64,000 nucleotides of DNA from Bifidobacterium asteroides DSM 20089 (GTDB taxonomy: Bacteria; Actinomycetota; Actinomycetes; Actinomycetales; Bifidobacteriaceae): the NCBI RefSeq assembly GCF_002715865.1, contig NZ_CP017696.1:1674001-1738000 (forward strand), read 5' to 3'. The translations under genes were made by a program, and so were the position numbers. Below are positions 55,688 through 64,000 of this stretch, one piece after another (the first letter of the stretch is position 1; each line of letters starts with the position of its first letter). The notes beneath the pieces were generated by a model. That model saw only the letters and a list, made by a program, of their open reading frames with translations. It had not been told where the DNA came from and did no database searches.

Positions 55688-56848
55688 TCAGACCAGCAGG
55701 GTGCAGAAGAGGGCCTCGAAGACCAGGAGCGGCGAACCGTTGGCAGCCAGTCTCCTGCGAGCCCGGCCAATCAGCTGAATGCGATCAATTGCCCCCTGTC
55801 TGGAGAGTCTGACGGACAAATCAGCAATTGCCGCCCGATTCTCCAAATTGACCAAGCCGGCCTTCTCCTCGGCACCGTTCTGCAGGACGCCCACATCTCG
55901 GTAGACGCTGGACAAGGTGCTCAGGTTACGGTCCAGCACATCCCGGGTCAGTCTGGTGACCCGTCGGCGAACCTGATCCTTGCCCCCCAAGGCATGATAG
56001 GCCCCACGCAACTGCCGGGGAATGCGTTCCTTGTCCCTAAGCCCGTTAATCTGCCGAAACTCCCGCTCGTCCTTGGCCACCTCATCGTCCACGGTGGCGG
56101 TGGCCTGATCCCGAGCCGCGTCCACCACCCGGCCAGCCAGAATCACGGCATCCGAAGCGCGTCTAAGTCCCAGCAGGCCCACCACCAGCTCATCACGGTC
56201 GGCCAGGACCTGATCCCTGGTGGCATAGAGACGGGCGATGCCGATGTGCCCCTGGGCCAGACGGGCGGCCTTGGCGGCAAGGACCCGGTCCACCCCCACC
56301 TGGTCAGTCAGGAAATCGGCCACTGCGGTGTTGGACGGCACCGCCAAGTTGAGCACCCTGGTCCGTGAACGGATGGTAGGCAGCACATCCTGAGCGCTGG
56401 GTGCGCACAAAAGCCAGATGGTATGTTCGGCCGGCTCCTCGATCTCCTTGAGCAGCACATTGGTGGTCCGCTCCAGCATCCGATCCACATCTTCGATGAT
56501 GATGACCCGCCATCGCGAGGTCGAAGGCATCTGTTCCGAGGTCATGATCAACTCCCTGACCTCGTTGATGCCGATGGTGACCTTGTTGGTGGATAGTATG
56601 GTCACATCCGGATGGGTTCCGGCCAGAACCTGCTGAGTGACGCGGGTGGGTTGGTCGTTCAATCCCTGGTCAGGGCTGATCAGGGCCGCCGCGAAAGCCC
56701 GTGCCAGATTGGAACGCCCCGATCCAGGAGGGCCGCAGATCAGCCAGGACTGCGCCACCTCGTCATGTCCCTGCGCCTGGGCCGCCACCGTCCGCTCAAG
56801 TAGCTCGACCGTGGGCTGCTGGCCCACAATGGCATCCCAGACGCTCAT
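55688..56848 (-). CDS. holB: DNA polymerase III subunit delta'
   Basis: A 386-residue clamp-loader subunit. The Walker A-like loop [14 protein letters not shown] has Arg where other AAA+ proteins have Lys, as is common for delta', and the SRC-like segment and three-domain layout are present ([22 protein letters not shown] and [14 protein letters not shown], shown in part). The ATG overlaps the tmk stop by four bases. holB-tmk-topA form one replication-related run. Confidence 0.92.
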   Translation of the reverse strand: MSVWDAIVGQQPTVELLERTVAAQAQGHDEVAQSWLICGPPGSGRSNLARAFAAALISPDQGLNDQPTRVTQQVLAGTHPDVTILSTNKVTIGINEVRELIMTSEQMPSTSRWRVIIIEDVDRMLERTTNVLLKEIEEPAEHTIWLLCAPSAQDVLPTIRSRTRVLNLAVPSNTAVADFLTDQVGVDRVLAAKAARLAQGHIGIARLYATRDQVLADRDELVVGLLGLRRASDAVILAGRVVDAARDQATATVDDEVAKDEREFRQINGLRDKERIPRQLRGAYHALGGKDQVRRRVTRLTRDVLDRNLSTLSSVYRDVGVLQNGAEEKAGLVNLENRAAIADLSVRLSRQGAIDRIQLIGRARRRLAANGSPLLVFEALFCTLLV

Positions 56849-57825
56849 CGGGTCTTCCGCAGGAGTCGGGACCGGAGCAGCCAGCGAGCGCGGGAACCCA
56901 CAGGAACCGAATCATCATCAGCATCCCCGCCTACTGTTCCTGTCTCCATGGGCTGGTCATCCTGGTCAACTTCAGCCTCCGATGCCTGATCGGACGTATC
57001 CGTAGCTTCGATCCAGTCCGGCTCTGCACCCTGCTCATCGTCCTCATAGCCTGCTGCCGATTCATCCTCGTCGGCATCGTCCTGACCGTCAGCGTCGCCA
57101 TTCTCATCATCGGCATCCGGGAGATCGTCATCGACCTGTGGCAGATCTGGCTCGCGCCCTTCGACCAACTTGTCCAAATCGTCTTGGATGATCTGCCAGA
57201 CCTGGTCGATGGATTGGGTGGCATCGATAACCAGGAACCGGTCGGGCTCCTTCTGAGCCAACTGCAGAAATGCCTGACGCACATGTTGCTGGAAATCGTC
57301 GCCAGCCGACTCCAGTCTATCGGGCTCATGGTCCAGACGTGACTTGGACTGAGACGGATCTGCATCCAGCAGGTAGGTACGTTTGGGCAGAAGGCCCTGA
57401 CTGGCCCACAGACTCAACCGACGAATCACATCCGCCGACAGATCACGGCCTCCGGCCTGATAGGCCACTGAGGAATCCAGGTAACGGTCGCAGAGCACAA
57501 TGTCTCCACGATCCAGAGCCGGACGAACTACCTGTGCCACGTGCTCTGCCCGATCCGCCGCATAGAGCAGGGCCTCGGTCCTGGGGGCCAGATCGTCGGA
57601 GGCATCAACCACGTCGGTACCTCCGGTCACAGCCACCGAGGGAAAAGCGGCCAAGCCGTGAAGGACGAGTTCCCGGATGGTCAATCCGACAGGGGTTCCG
57701 CCTGGCTCGCGGGTAACCAAAGATCGTAGTCCACGCTCCTGCAGATAGTTGTGTGCTTGTTGGACTTGGGTGGTTTTGCCTGCACCATCCACGCCCTCGA
57801 AGGAAATGAACAACCCATCGCTCAT
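56845..57825 (-). CDS. tmk: Thymidylate kinase with long acidic C-terminal tail
   Basis: A 326-residue kinase that makes dTDP from dTMP. The core (1-215) has [26 protein letters not shown], and [18 protein letters not shown]. From about residue 220 it carries an extra tail of more than 100 residues, made mostly of Asp, Glu, Gly and Ala and ending in a basic patch [15 protein letters not shown]. Ordinary thymidylate kinases end near residue 210. The gene overlaps topA and holB by four bases each. Confidence 0.95.
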   Translation of the reverse strand: MSDGLFISFEGVDGAGKTTQVQQAHNYLQERGLRSLVTREPGGTPVGLTIRELVLHGLAAFPSVAVTGGTDVVDASDDLAPRTEALLYAADRAEHVAQVVRPALDRGDIVLCDRYLDSSVAYQAGGRDLSADVIRRLSLWASQGLLPKRTYLLDADPSQSKSRLDHEPDRLESAGDDFQQHVRQAFLQLAQKEPDRFLVIDATQSIDQVWQIIQDDLDKLVEGREPDLPQVDDDLPDADDENGDADGQDDADEDESAAGYEDDEQGAEPDWIEATDTSDQASEAEVDQDDQPMETGTVGGDADDDSVPVGSRARWLLRSRLLRKTR

Positions 57826-60698
57826 GCCTGATACTCCGTAGTCTTGGAAATCTTGGTGGTTTTAGTCTTCTTTGTGGTTTTGCGGGCGCGAGTGGCCGAC
57901 TTTCCAGCTGTGGATTTGCCGGATGCCGACTTGCGAGCAGTGGACTTTCGTGCAGTAGACTTGCGGGTGGTCCGACCACGCCGCTTGGCAGGTCCGGCCG
58001 CGCGCTTCTCTGCCAGCAGGCGGAAGGCCACCTCTGGTTCGATGGACTGGGCCGTGTACTGCTTGGGCAGGGTCCTGTTGGTCTGCCCGTCGGTGATGTA
58101 GACACCGTAGAACCCGTCCTTGATGGTGACGGGTTTGCCGCTGTCAGGGTCCGTGCCCAGCTCACGAAGAGGAGGCTTGGCCGCGCTCCGGGAACGCCGT
58201 CCGTACTTGGGCTGGTCAAAGAGGGCTTTGGCCCCGGCCTGATCGATGGTGAAAATCTGCCCCTCGTCGGTCAGCGAGCGTGTCTCGGTGCCGCCGTCGG
58301 CCTTGGTGGCCGTCAGGTAGGGGCCATAACGGCCGTTGCTGGCAGTGACGGTGGCCTGGTCGGTTTCTCCCGTCTTGGCATCGGTCAGCTCGATACTGCC
58401 CACCGTCCTGGGCAGGCTGAGCAGCTTCAGAGCATCCTCCAAGGTGACCGTGTCCGGATCCATGGTTTTGAAGAGCGAGGCCATCTTGGGCTTAGGGCCT
58501 GTCTGCTTGGTTGTTCGTGCAGTCTTGCCGGCCGGCTTTTTCTGCTCGGCCGCTTCCTCCTCGGGGCTGATCAGGGCCACATAGGGCCCGAATCTACCCT
58601 TACGCACCTCGACCCGACCGCCGGTCTGCGGATCCTTGCCCAGCTGACGGGGACCGCCGGCATTGGCTGCAATCAGTTCATGTCCCGCTGCCACAGTCAG
58701 CTCGTCCGGAGCCATGGTGGGCGGCAAGGAGGCCCGCTTGGGGTTGCCGTCGGCATCCAGGTCGGCCGTATCCTCAAGATAAGGACCGTAACGACCGACC
58801 CTTACCTGCAGGCCATCACCAATCTCGATGGTGTTGATCTTGCGGGCGTCGATGTCTCCCAGCTGTGCCACCTGCTCCTGCAGGCCCTGATGAGCCTCGT
58901 CAGCGTTTTGAGCAGCGCCCGGGCCCGAGCCGAAGTAGAACCGGGTCAACCAGTCCTTGCCTCGCTCCTTGCCATGGGCGATCATGTCCAGGCCATTCTC
59001 CATCTGTGCCGTGAACTGGTAGTCCACATACTTGGGGAAATTGGTCTCCAACAATCCGACTACCGAAAATGCCAGCCAGGAGGGGATCAGTGCACGACCG
59101 CGCTCATAGACGTATCCGCGATCGATGATGGTCGAGATGATGCTGGCATAGGTGGAAGGCCTGCCTATCTCCTTGGCCTCCAGGGTCTTGACCAGAGAGG
59201 CCTCTGTATAACGGGCCGGCGGCTGGGTCTCATGACCCTCGGGATCGACGGAGGCAGCACGAAGCACGTCCCCCTGCTGGAGCGGGGGCAGGGAAGAACT
59301 CTCATCGGTCTGCTCAGAGCCTGCGTCCATGGCCTTGAGGAAGCCAGGGAACTTGATGACGGTACCTGAAGCCTGGAAGAGGGCCGTACCCTCCTTGCCC
59401 GCCTGCGCCGACAGGCGGATGGTGGCTGTGGACCCGGTGGCGTCGGCCATCTGCGAAGCCAGGGTGCGCCGCCAGATCAGGGTATAGAGCTTGAGCTGGT
59501 CAGGAGCCAGGCGGTCGGCCAGATCCTGGGGCCTATGGAAGGTGGAGCCTGCGGGCCGGATGCATTCGTGGGCCTCCTGGGCGCCGGCAGTCTTGGTCAC
59601 ATACTGCTTGGACTCGGTCGAAAGGTATTCCGCCCCGTATTCACGCTCGACCCCCTTTCGGGCAGCGGCAATGGCCTCCTGGGAGAGGGTGACCGAATCC
59701 GTACGCATGTAGGTGATGAACCCGTTCTCATAGAGCCCTTGGGCGGCACGCATGGTGGCCCGCGAACTCATGCCCAGCCGGTTGCCAGCCGTCTGCTGCA
59801 GGGTAGACGTAGTGAATGGGGGCTGAGGACGCCGCCGATAGGGCTTGGTCTCCATACCCGTCACCGTGAAGTCCTGATCCTTCAACGTCTCAGCCAGGTT
59901 CCGGGCATGCTTTTCATCCAGCTGCAGGACCTGCTCTTTGGCGGCCGTTTCCGTCAGCCGACCCTTGGATGTGAAGTCCTTGGAGACAGCCAGCCGCTGC
60001 TCCCCCAGGCTGATCATCCGCGCCTGAAAACCGCCTGACAACGACGATTCCCCGGTATCCTCCTGCACCAGACGCACCAGCAGATCCCAGTAGGAGGCTT
60101 TGACGAAGGCCATGCGCTCACGCTCGCGCTCCACAATCAGCCGGGTCGCCACAGACTGGACGCGCCCGGCGCTCAGCCCCGGACCCACCTTGCGCCAGAG
60201 TACCGGTGAAAGCTCGTAGCCATAGAGACGATCCAAAACCCTGCGGGTCTCCTGGGCATCGACCATGTGGGCATCCACGTCCCTGGTGTGCTTGAGCGAA
60301 TTCTTGATGGCCTCGGGGGTGATCTCATGAAAGACCATGCGCTTTACCGGCACTTTCGGTTTGAGGGTCTGGACCAGATGCCAGGCGATGGCCTCCCCCT
60401 CCCGATCCTCATCAGTGGCCAGGTAGAGCTCGTCGGCGTTCTTCAGTGCCTTCTTGAGCTCGGACACCGTATGCTTCTTCTTATCGTCCACGATGTAGTA
60501 GGGCTTGAAGCCATCGTTCACGTCTACGCCGAACTTGCCATAGGCCTTCTTCTGGGAGGCCGGGATCTGCGATGGCTGGGCCAGGTCGCGGATATGGCCC
60601 ACCGAGGCCATGACCGTGTAGCCCTTGCCCAGGTACCCGCCAATCTTCTTTGCCTTGGTTGGCGACTCAACAATGACGAGCTTATTGCCGGATGCCAT
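57822..60698 (-). CDS. topA: DNA topoisomerase I
   Basis: A 958-residue type IA topoisomerase that relaxes negative supercoils. The Toprim part has [18 protein letters not shown] and [17 protein letters not shown], and the catalytic Tyr lies in [17 protein letters not shown]. The C-terminus has repeated zinc-lacking TopoI_C domains (RFGPYVAL and RYGPYLTA types), as in actinobacteria, and a Lys/Ser/Thr/Ala-rich tail. SD AAGGAGAGG precedes the ATG. Confidence 0.97.
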   Translation of the reverse strand: MASGNKLVIVESPTKAKKIGGYLGKGYTVMASVGHIRDLAQPSQIPASQKKAYGKFGVDVNDGFKPYYIVDDKKKHTVSELKKALKNADELYLATDEDREGEAIAWHLVQTLKPKVPVKRMVFHEITPEAIKNSLKHTRDVDAHMVDAQETRRVLDRLYGYELSPVLWRKVGPGLSAGRVQSVATRLIVERERERMAFVKASYWDLLVRLVQEDTGESSLSGGFQARMISLGEQRLAVSKDFTSKGRLTETAAKEQVLQLDEKHARNLAETLKDQDFTVTGMETKPYRRRPQPPFTTSTLQQTAGNRLGMSSRATMRAAQGLYENGFITYMRTDSVTLSQEAIAAARKGVEREYGAEYLSTESKQYVTKTAGAQEAHECIRPAGSTFHRPQDLADRLAPDQLKLYTLIWRRTLASQMADATGSTATIRLSAQAGKEGTALFQASGTVIKFPGFLKAMDAGSEQTDESSSLPPLQQGDVLRAASVDPEGHETQPPARYTEASLVKTLEAKEIGRPSTYASIISTIIDRGYVYERGRALIPSWLAFSVVGLLETNFPKYVDYQFTAQMENGLDMIAHGKERGKDWLTRFYFGSGPGAAQNADEAHQGLQEQVAQLGDIDARKINTIEIGDGLQVRVGRYGPYLEDTADLDADGNPKRASLPPTMAPDELTVAAGHELIAANAGGPRQLGKDPQTGGRVEVRKGRFGPYVALISPEEEAAEQKKPAGKTARTTKQTGPKPKMASLFKTMDPDTVTLEDALKLLSLPRTVGSIELTDAKTGETDQATVTASNGRYGPYLTATKADGGTETRSLTDEGQIFTIDQAGAKALFDQPKYGRRSRSAAKPPLRELGTDPDSGKPVTIKDGFYGVYITDGQTNRTLPKQYTAQSIEPEVAFRLLAEKRAAGPAKRRGRTTRKSTARKSTARKSASGKSTAGKSATRARKTTKKTKTTKISKTTEYQA

Positions 60699-60847
60699 GG
60701 CCTCTCCTTATATTGTGGTCTTTCGCACGCCATCTTACTCACGAGGTTCCGTCACCATGCAAATCAAGGGGCCATGTGCATGGATGTGAATCCCTGGGTC
60801 AGGTGGGGGTATGAATCAGAGATGTTCAGTACGTCCAGAGATCGACT

Positions 60848-61867
60848 TCAGTCATTTTGGGGCGGAGCCGGAGGCCGACCTACAAGTCCCATCCTGGTCA
60901 GAGGCGAGGCCGTGATCTGCCTCATCGCCAGAACCAGCCCCAGGGTCAGCGACAGAACAGAGGCCATCATTATGACAGCCGAGCAGTGAACCCCGTAGGC
61001 CGTCCACCGGGCGCCGATCTCCAGACCAGGGCTGATCTGCCAGATGACATAGCAAGCGTAGAGAACCCCCAGAAACCCCGCTACCAACATCAGGGTGGAG
61101 ACAATCTGAATAGAAGCCGAGGACATTCTGGTCCCAGGGACATCCATCCCGCTTCCCCGAGTGGCGGCCAGAGCAATAAGACAGAGACCGGCCGGAATAA
61201 GAATGCCCATGACCACGTCCGAGGGGCGGTGCCAGCCACCCTGCACCAGCGAGCAGCCCACGGACAGGTCAAAGGCAAACCCCACCAAGGCGACCGGGGC
61301 CCTCCAAATGCGGGGCACCACACAGAGCAGGGCCAGTACCACCGCAAGAGCCAAGATGGTGTGTCCCGAGGGGGCTGAGTTGGCTGTGGAGGCCTGAGCA
61401 TGGATCAGCACAGGGCGGGGCAGGATGCGTTTGAGAATGCGCGCCGCCACGTAGACCACCAGAGCATAAACCGCAACCTGGCCGAGCAGCCACCACCGGT
61501 GCCGAGCCAGAACAACCACCAGGGCCGCAAGACCCAGCACCACGCAGATCACCACAGTCACATAGGGAATGGTGAACAGCCCCAGATAAGCCTTGACCAG
61601 GGGCGCCTGGTCAAGAAATCCTCGGAAGTTGGTCAGGGCCATGTCGTCATAGGTCTGCCCGGGAACAGTCCAGACGGCCGCCCACCAGACCAAAGCCGCC
61701 AGACCCAGGCAGGCCAGGCCGACGACCAGGCACAGAACCAGGGCTGAAATCCGGGGGCGAGACGTCAGGGAATCCTGGTCGACATGGCTGCCGTCCGCCT
61801 CGGTCTGCTCATTCGGACTCCGGTACCAGGTCTGCTGTGCTTCGCCCTGCTTGCGCTTGTTGGTCAT
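60848..61867 (-). CDS. PAP2 family phosphatase
   Basis: A 339-residue membrane protein with about eight helices. The PAP2 motifs are KRILPRP, PSGHT and GGWHRPSDVVMG, which together form the phosphatase site for lipid phosphates such as undecaprenyl pyrophosphate or phosphatidic acid. A polar N-terminus of about 40 residues precedes the first helix. A TAGAGT box eight bases before the ATG suggests a leaderless message. No close partner genes. Confidence 0.92.
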   Translation of the reverse strand: MTNKRKQGEAQQTWYRSPNEQTEADGSHVDQDSLTSRPRISALVLCLVVGLACLGLAALVWWAAVWTVPGQTYDDMALTNFRGFLDQAPLVKAYLGLFTIPYVTVVICVVLGLAALVVVLARHRWWLLGQVAVYALVVYVAARILKRILPRPVLIHAQASTANSAPSGHTILALAVVLALLCVVPRIWRAPVALVGFAFDLSVGCSLVQGGWHRPSDVVMGILIPAGLCLIALAATRGSGMDVPGTRMSSASIQIVSTLMLVAGFLGVLYACYVIWQISPGLEIGARWTAYGVHCSAVIMMASVLSLTLGLVLAMRQITASPLTRMGLVGRPPAPPQND

Positions 61868-61875
61868 ACCTCAAG

Positions 61876-61881
61876 ACTCTA
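61876..61881 (-). promoter_or_regulatory. -10 box for a leaderless PAP2 mRNA
   Basis: TAGAGT lies eight bases before the ATG at 61867 on the minus strand, with no clear Shine-Dalgarno sequence. Confidence 0.4.
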
Positions 61882-61967
61882 TCCAACCCCTGGGTCGACA
61901 GCCGACACCCTGTCCGACGAACGCTTTGTTTTCACGACTTCAGCCAGCCCAGGCTGTGCAAATATGG

Positions 61968-62046
61968 AAAACTCCCACGCACCCGCCAGAGGCCACTTAC
62001 CCTTGCTGCATTCCTGCCCTGGGGGGATTGGGTGACATAACGCCAC
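61968..62046 (-). ncRNA. ffs: 4.5S signal recognition particle RNA
   Basis: The minus strand reads CCCCCCAGGGC, then the invariant loop AGGAATGCAGCAAGGGTAA, then a returning arm GCCTCTGGCGGGT. This is the small SRP RNA with its asymmetric loop and Ffh site. The 3' end is followed by TTTT. Ends are approximate. The remaining spacer to glf (62047-62293) contains no gene that I can support. Confidence 0.88.
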
Positions 62047-62293
62047 GTGAGAGCAAGTCACCATGATAGCAGACAGGCTCCACTTGTCCATTGGAAAGCG
62101 CCAACCCATCCATGCCAGGTGCCTATTCGGTCGATATTGCCGCCCGCTGCTTCCCTGACCAGACCTGTCCGCTAGCATGTAGACAACAGGATCGCCGTAC
62201 TCCAGCGGTTGATCACGGAATCATGCCGGACCCTGGCAATAGACAGCAGACGACCCGGCATCATAGCGACAAGGGATGGATGGCTGAAGACGA

Positions 62294-63472
62294 ATGGCTG
62301 ATATGGATGCTGATTTGGTGATTGTGGGCGCTGGCCTGTTCGGTTTGACCGTGGCCCAGCAGGCGGTCGAGCACAGCGGGGCCCGGGTGCGGATCATCGA
62401 CGTGCGCGACCACATCGGCGGCAATGCTTACTCCTACATGGACGAGGAGACTGGGGCCGAAATCCACAAGTACGGGGCCCACCTCTTCCACACCTCCAAC
62501 CGCAAGGTCTGGGAGTATGTCAATCGCTTCACCGAATTCACCGACTACACCCACCGGGTCTACACCACCCACAAGGGCGAGGTCTACCCCCTGCCCATCA
62601 ATCTAGGCACCATCAACCAGTTCTTCCACGCCCACTACACCCCCCAACAGGCCCGGGAACTGATCCGGGAGCAGGCCGGCGAGCTGGCCGGGACCGACCC
62701 GGGCAACCTGAATGACCAAGGTATCTCTCTGATCGGCCGACCCCTGTACGAGGCCTTCATCAAGAACTACACGGCCAAGCAATGGCAGACCGACCCTTCA
62801 CAGCTACCCGCCTCAATCATCAAGCGGCTGCCTGTGCGGTTCAACTACGACAACCACTACTTCAAAGACACCTGGGAGGGCCTGCCCAAGGACGGCTACA
62901 CAGCCTGGTTCGAGAGGATGATCGACGATCCGCGCATCCAGGTGAGCCTGAAAACCGACTTCTTCGACAACTCACAGCCCTGGAACCGGGATGCTCTGGT
63001 GGGCCAGGTCCCCGTGGTCTACACCGGCCCGGTCGACCGCTACTTCGACTACCGCCTGGGCGAGCTCAAGTGGCGGACCGTGGACTTCAAGGAGCGCCGC
63101 TACGACGAGGACGACCACTTTGGCTGCCCGGTCATGAACTTCTCCGATCCTGATGTGCCCTACACCCGCGCCATTGAGTTCAAGAACTTCAACCCCGAAC
63201 GCTACGACCGGCAGAACCATGAGCGGACCGTGGTCTGGGAGGAATACAGCCGATTCGCCGGCAAGGGCGACGAACCCTACTACCCCATCAACACAAGCGA
63301 CGACCGGGCCCTCTATACCCAGTACAAACAACTGGCCGCCCAGCAGCCGAAGGTGGTCTTCGGCGGCCGCCTGGGCACCTACGCTTACTACGACATGCAC
63401 CAGGTCATCAACTCGGCCCTGGATGCCTGGGAGAAGCGGATCGCTCCACTGGTAGGCCCCGCCAAGGACTGA
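62294..63472 (+). CDS. glf: UDP-galactopyranose mutase
   Basis: A 392-residue flavoenzyme that interconverts UDP-galactopyranose and UDP-galactofuranose, the donor for cell-surface polysaccharide. The FAD motif DLVIVGAGLFGLTVAQQA is at the start; HIGGNAYSYMDEETG, HKYGAHLFHTSNRKVWEYV and the C-terminal GRLGTYAYYDMHQVI are diagnostic. Start at 62294 or three codons later. A TetR gene converges downstream. Confidence 0.96.
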   Translation: MADMDADLVIVGAGLFGLTVAQQAVEHSGARVRIIDVRDHIGGNAYSYMDEETGAEIHKYGAHLFHTSNRKVWEYVNRFTEFTDYTHRVYTTHKGEVYPLPINLGTINQFFHAHYTPQQARELIREQAGELAGTDPGNLNDQGISLIGRPLYEAFIKNYTAKQWQTDPSQLPASIIKRLPVRFNYDNHYFKDTWEGLPKDGYTAWFERMIDDPRIQVSLKTDFFDNSQPWNRDALVGQVPVVYTGPVDRYFDYRLGELKWRTVDFKERRYDEDDHFGCPVMNFSDPDVPYTRAIEFKNFNPERYDRQNHERTVVWEEYSRFAGKGDEPYYPINTSDDRALYTQYKQLAAQQPKVVFGGRLGTYAYYDMHQVINSALDAWEKRIAPLVGPAKD

Positions 63473-63498
63473 GACCGAACCCGATTCGTGCCGACACT

Positions 63499-64000
63499 TT
63501 AGCGGCAATCATCCCACTGGGGTGACGGGAAGAGAATGGGTTCCGCCTTCGCCCACAGGGCGATCATGTCGTCGTCAGGATTGGTCAGCGCCTGAATCTG
63601 CACCCCATCCATGGTACAATAAACGGTTCTGATCAACCGGTGGAAGGCCGACCGATCCCGATAGGGCTCAGGCAACTTCCAGCGGATCCCGTCCATGAAG
63701 TCGATCATCCGGGCATGGCGATCACGGTAGTACTCGTGTGCGGGATGAGCAGGATCGTGAGCCTCCACAGCCAAATGCATGAAGAGCATGACCAGGACCA
63801 TACGCTCGGCGTTCTCCTTGACCAGACGACGCAGGTAACCAGGCAACGAATAGAGGGAGTGCCCCTCCTGGTCTCGACCAATGGCAAGTTCATCGCGCTC
63901 GCCGGGCTTTGATCCAAAAGTGAAAGAACCCTGATCGTAGTAGACTTGGATAACCAAAGAGAGCAGTTCCTCGCGCGTGCGGGCATAATGACGCAATCCC
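63499..64000 (-). CDS. TetR-like regulator, 5' end cut by window
   Basis: About 167 residues are visible; the frame continues past the right edge, so the N-terminal helix-turn-helix is only partly present. RHYARTREELLSLVIQVYYD is the end of a TetR DNA-binding domain (HYF-type turn with a dimer helix after it). The rest is a helical ligand domain. It converges with glf. Ligand and target unknown. Confidence 0.75.
   Translation of the reverse strand, partial: GLRHYARTREELLSLVIQVYYDQGSFTFGSKPGERDELAIGRDQEGHSLYSLPGYLRRLVKENAERMVLVMLFMHLAVEAHDPAHPAHEYYRDRHARMIDFMDGIRWKLPEPYRDRSAFHRLIRTVYCTMDGVQIQALTNPDDDMIALWAKAEPILFPSPQWDDCR

Noticed and set aside
1-64000. CRISPR array, prophage or insertion sequence
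   Set aside because: No regularly spaced repeats, transposase, integrase or phage structural genes were seen.

Overview
The window looks like chromosomal DNA of a Bifidobacterium, inferred from GC-rich actinobacterial codon use, the gatCAB, clpB, pyrE-trmH, fhs and C69-dipeptidase content, and cell-wall anchored surface proteins. The size and type of the surface proteins and a GH115 xylan glucuronidase suggest an insect-gut or plant-polysaccharide associated lineage, but the species cannot be fixed from the sequence alone.

Layout. 1-8.3 kb: a LacI regulator (cut by the window edge) diverges from a large GH115 alpha-glucuronidase, which faces an LPKTG-anchored adhesin. 8.4-18 kb: housekeeping block with inorganic pyrophosphatase, a DUF3290/DUF421 membrane pair, manganese exporter MntP, a GlnR-type regulator, endonuclease III, a family 5 substrate-binding protein and valyl-tRNA synthetase. 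18-24.6 kb: a 1,828-residue wall-anchored protein built from three modules, each with seven RCC1 repeats, followed by chorismate mutase and a decayed fragment of a second RCC1 protein. 24.7-34.2 kb: Rho, a TetR regulator, a UDP-galactopyranose-mutase-like flavoprotein, DUF2469, an acetyltransferase and gatB-gatA-gatC. 34.2-41.2 kb: an overlapping four-gene operon (PyrE-like, TrmH, ABC ATPase, permease), RmuC and a P-type-ATPase-like protein. Three proteins here keep their fold and open frame but have lost catalytic motifs. 41.2-49.4 kb: ClpB with an HspR operator, an FAH-family enzyme, YggS, GluQ-RS, an amidohydrolase and a glycerol facilitator. 49.7-51.5 kb: a small accessory patch (membrane protein, lipoprotein, 66-residue basic protein) beside tRNA-Lys. 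51.8-64 kb: Fhs, dipeptidase, PEBP protein, holB-tmk-topA, a PAP2 phosphatase, the 4.5S SRP RNA, UDP-galactopyranose mutase and a TetR regulator cut by the edge.

The genes mainly serve translation (ValRS, GatCAB, GluQ-RS, tRNA-Lys, SRP RNA), replication and repair (Nth, RmuC, HolB, Tmk, TopA), stress (ClpB), one-carbon metabolism (Fhs) and the cell surface (adhesin, RCC1 protein, Glf). The most unusual points are the triple seven-repeat RCC1 surface protein with its decayed relative, the cluster of apparent pseudoenzymes at 35-41 kb, and a recurring start pattern in which a TAnnnT box lies 6-8 bases before the start codon with no Shine-Dalgarno sequence, suggesting leaderless mRNAs.
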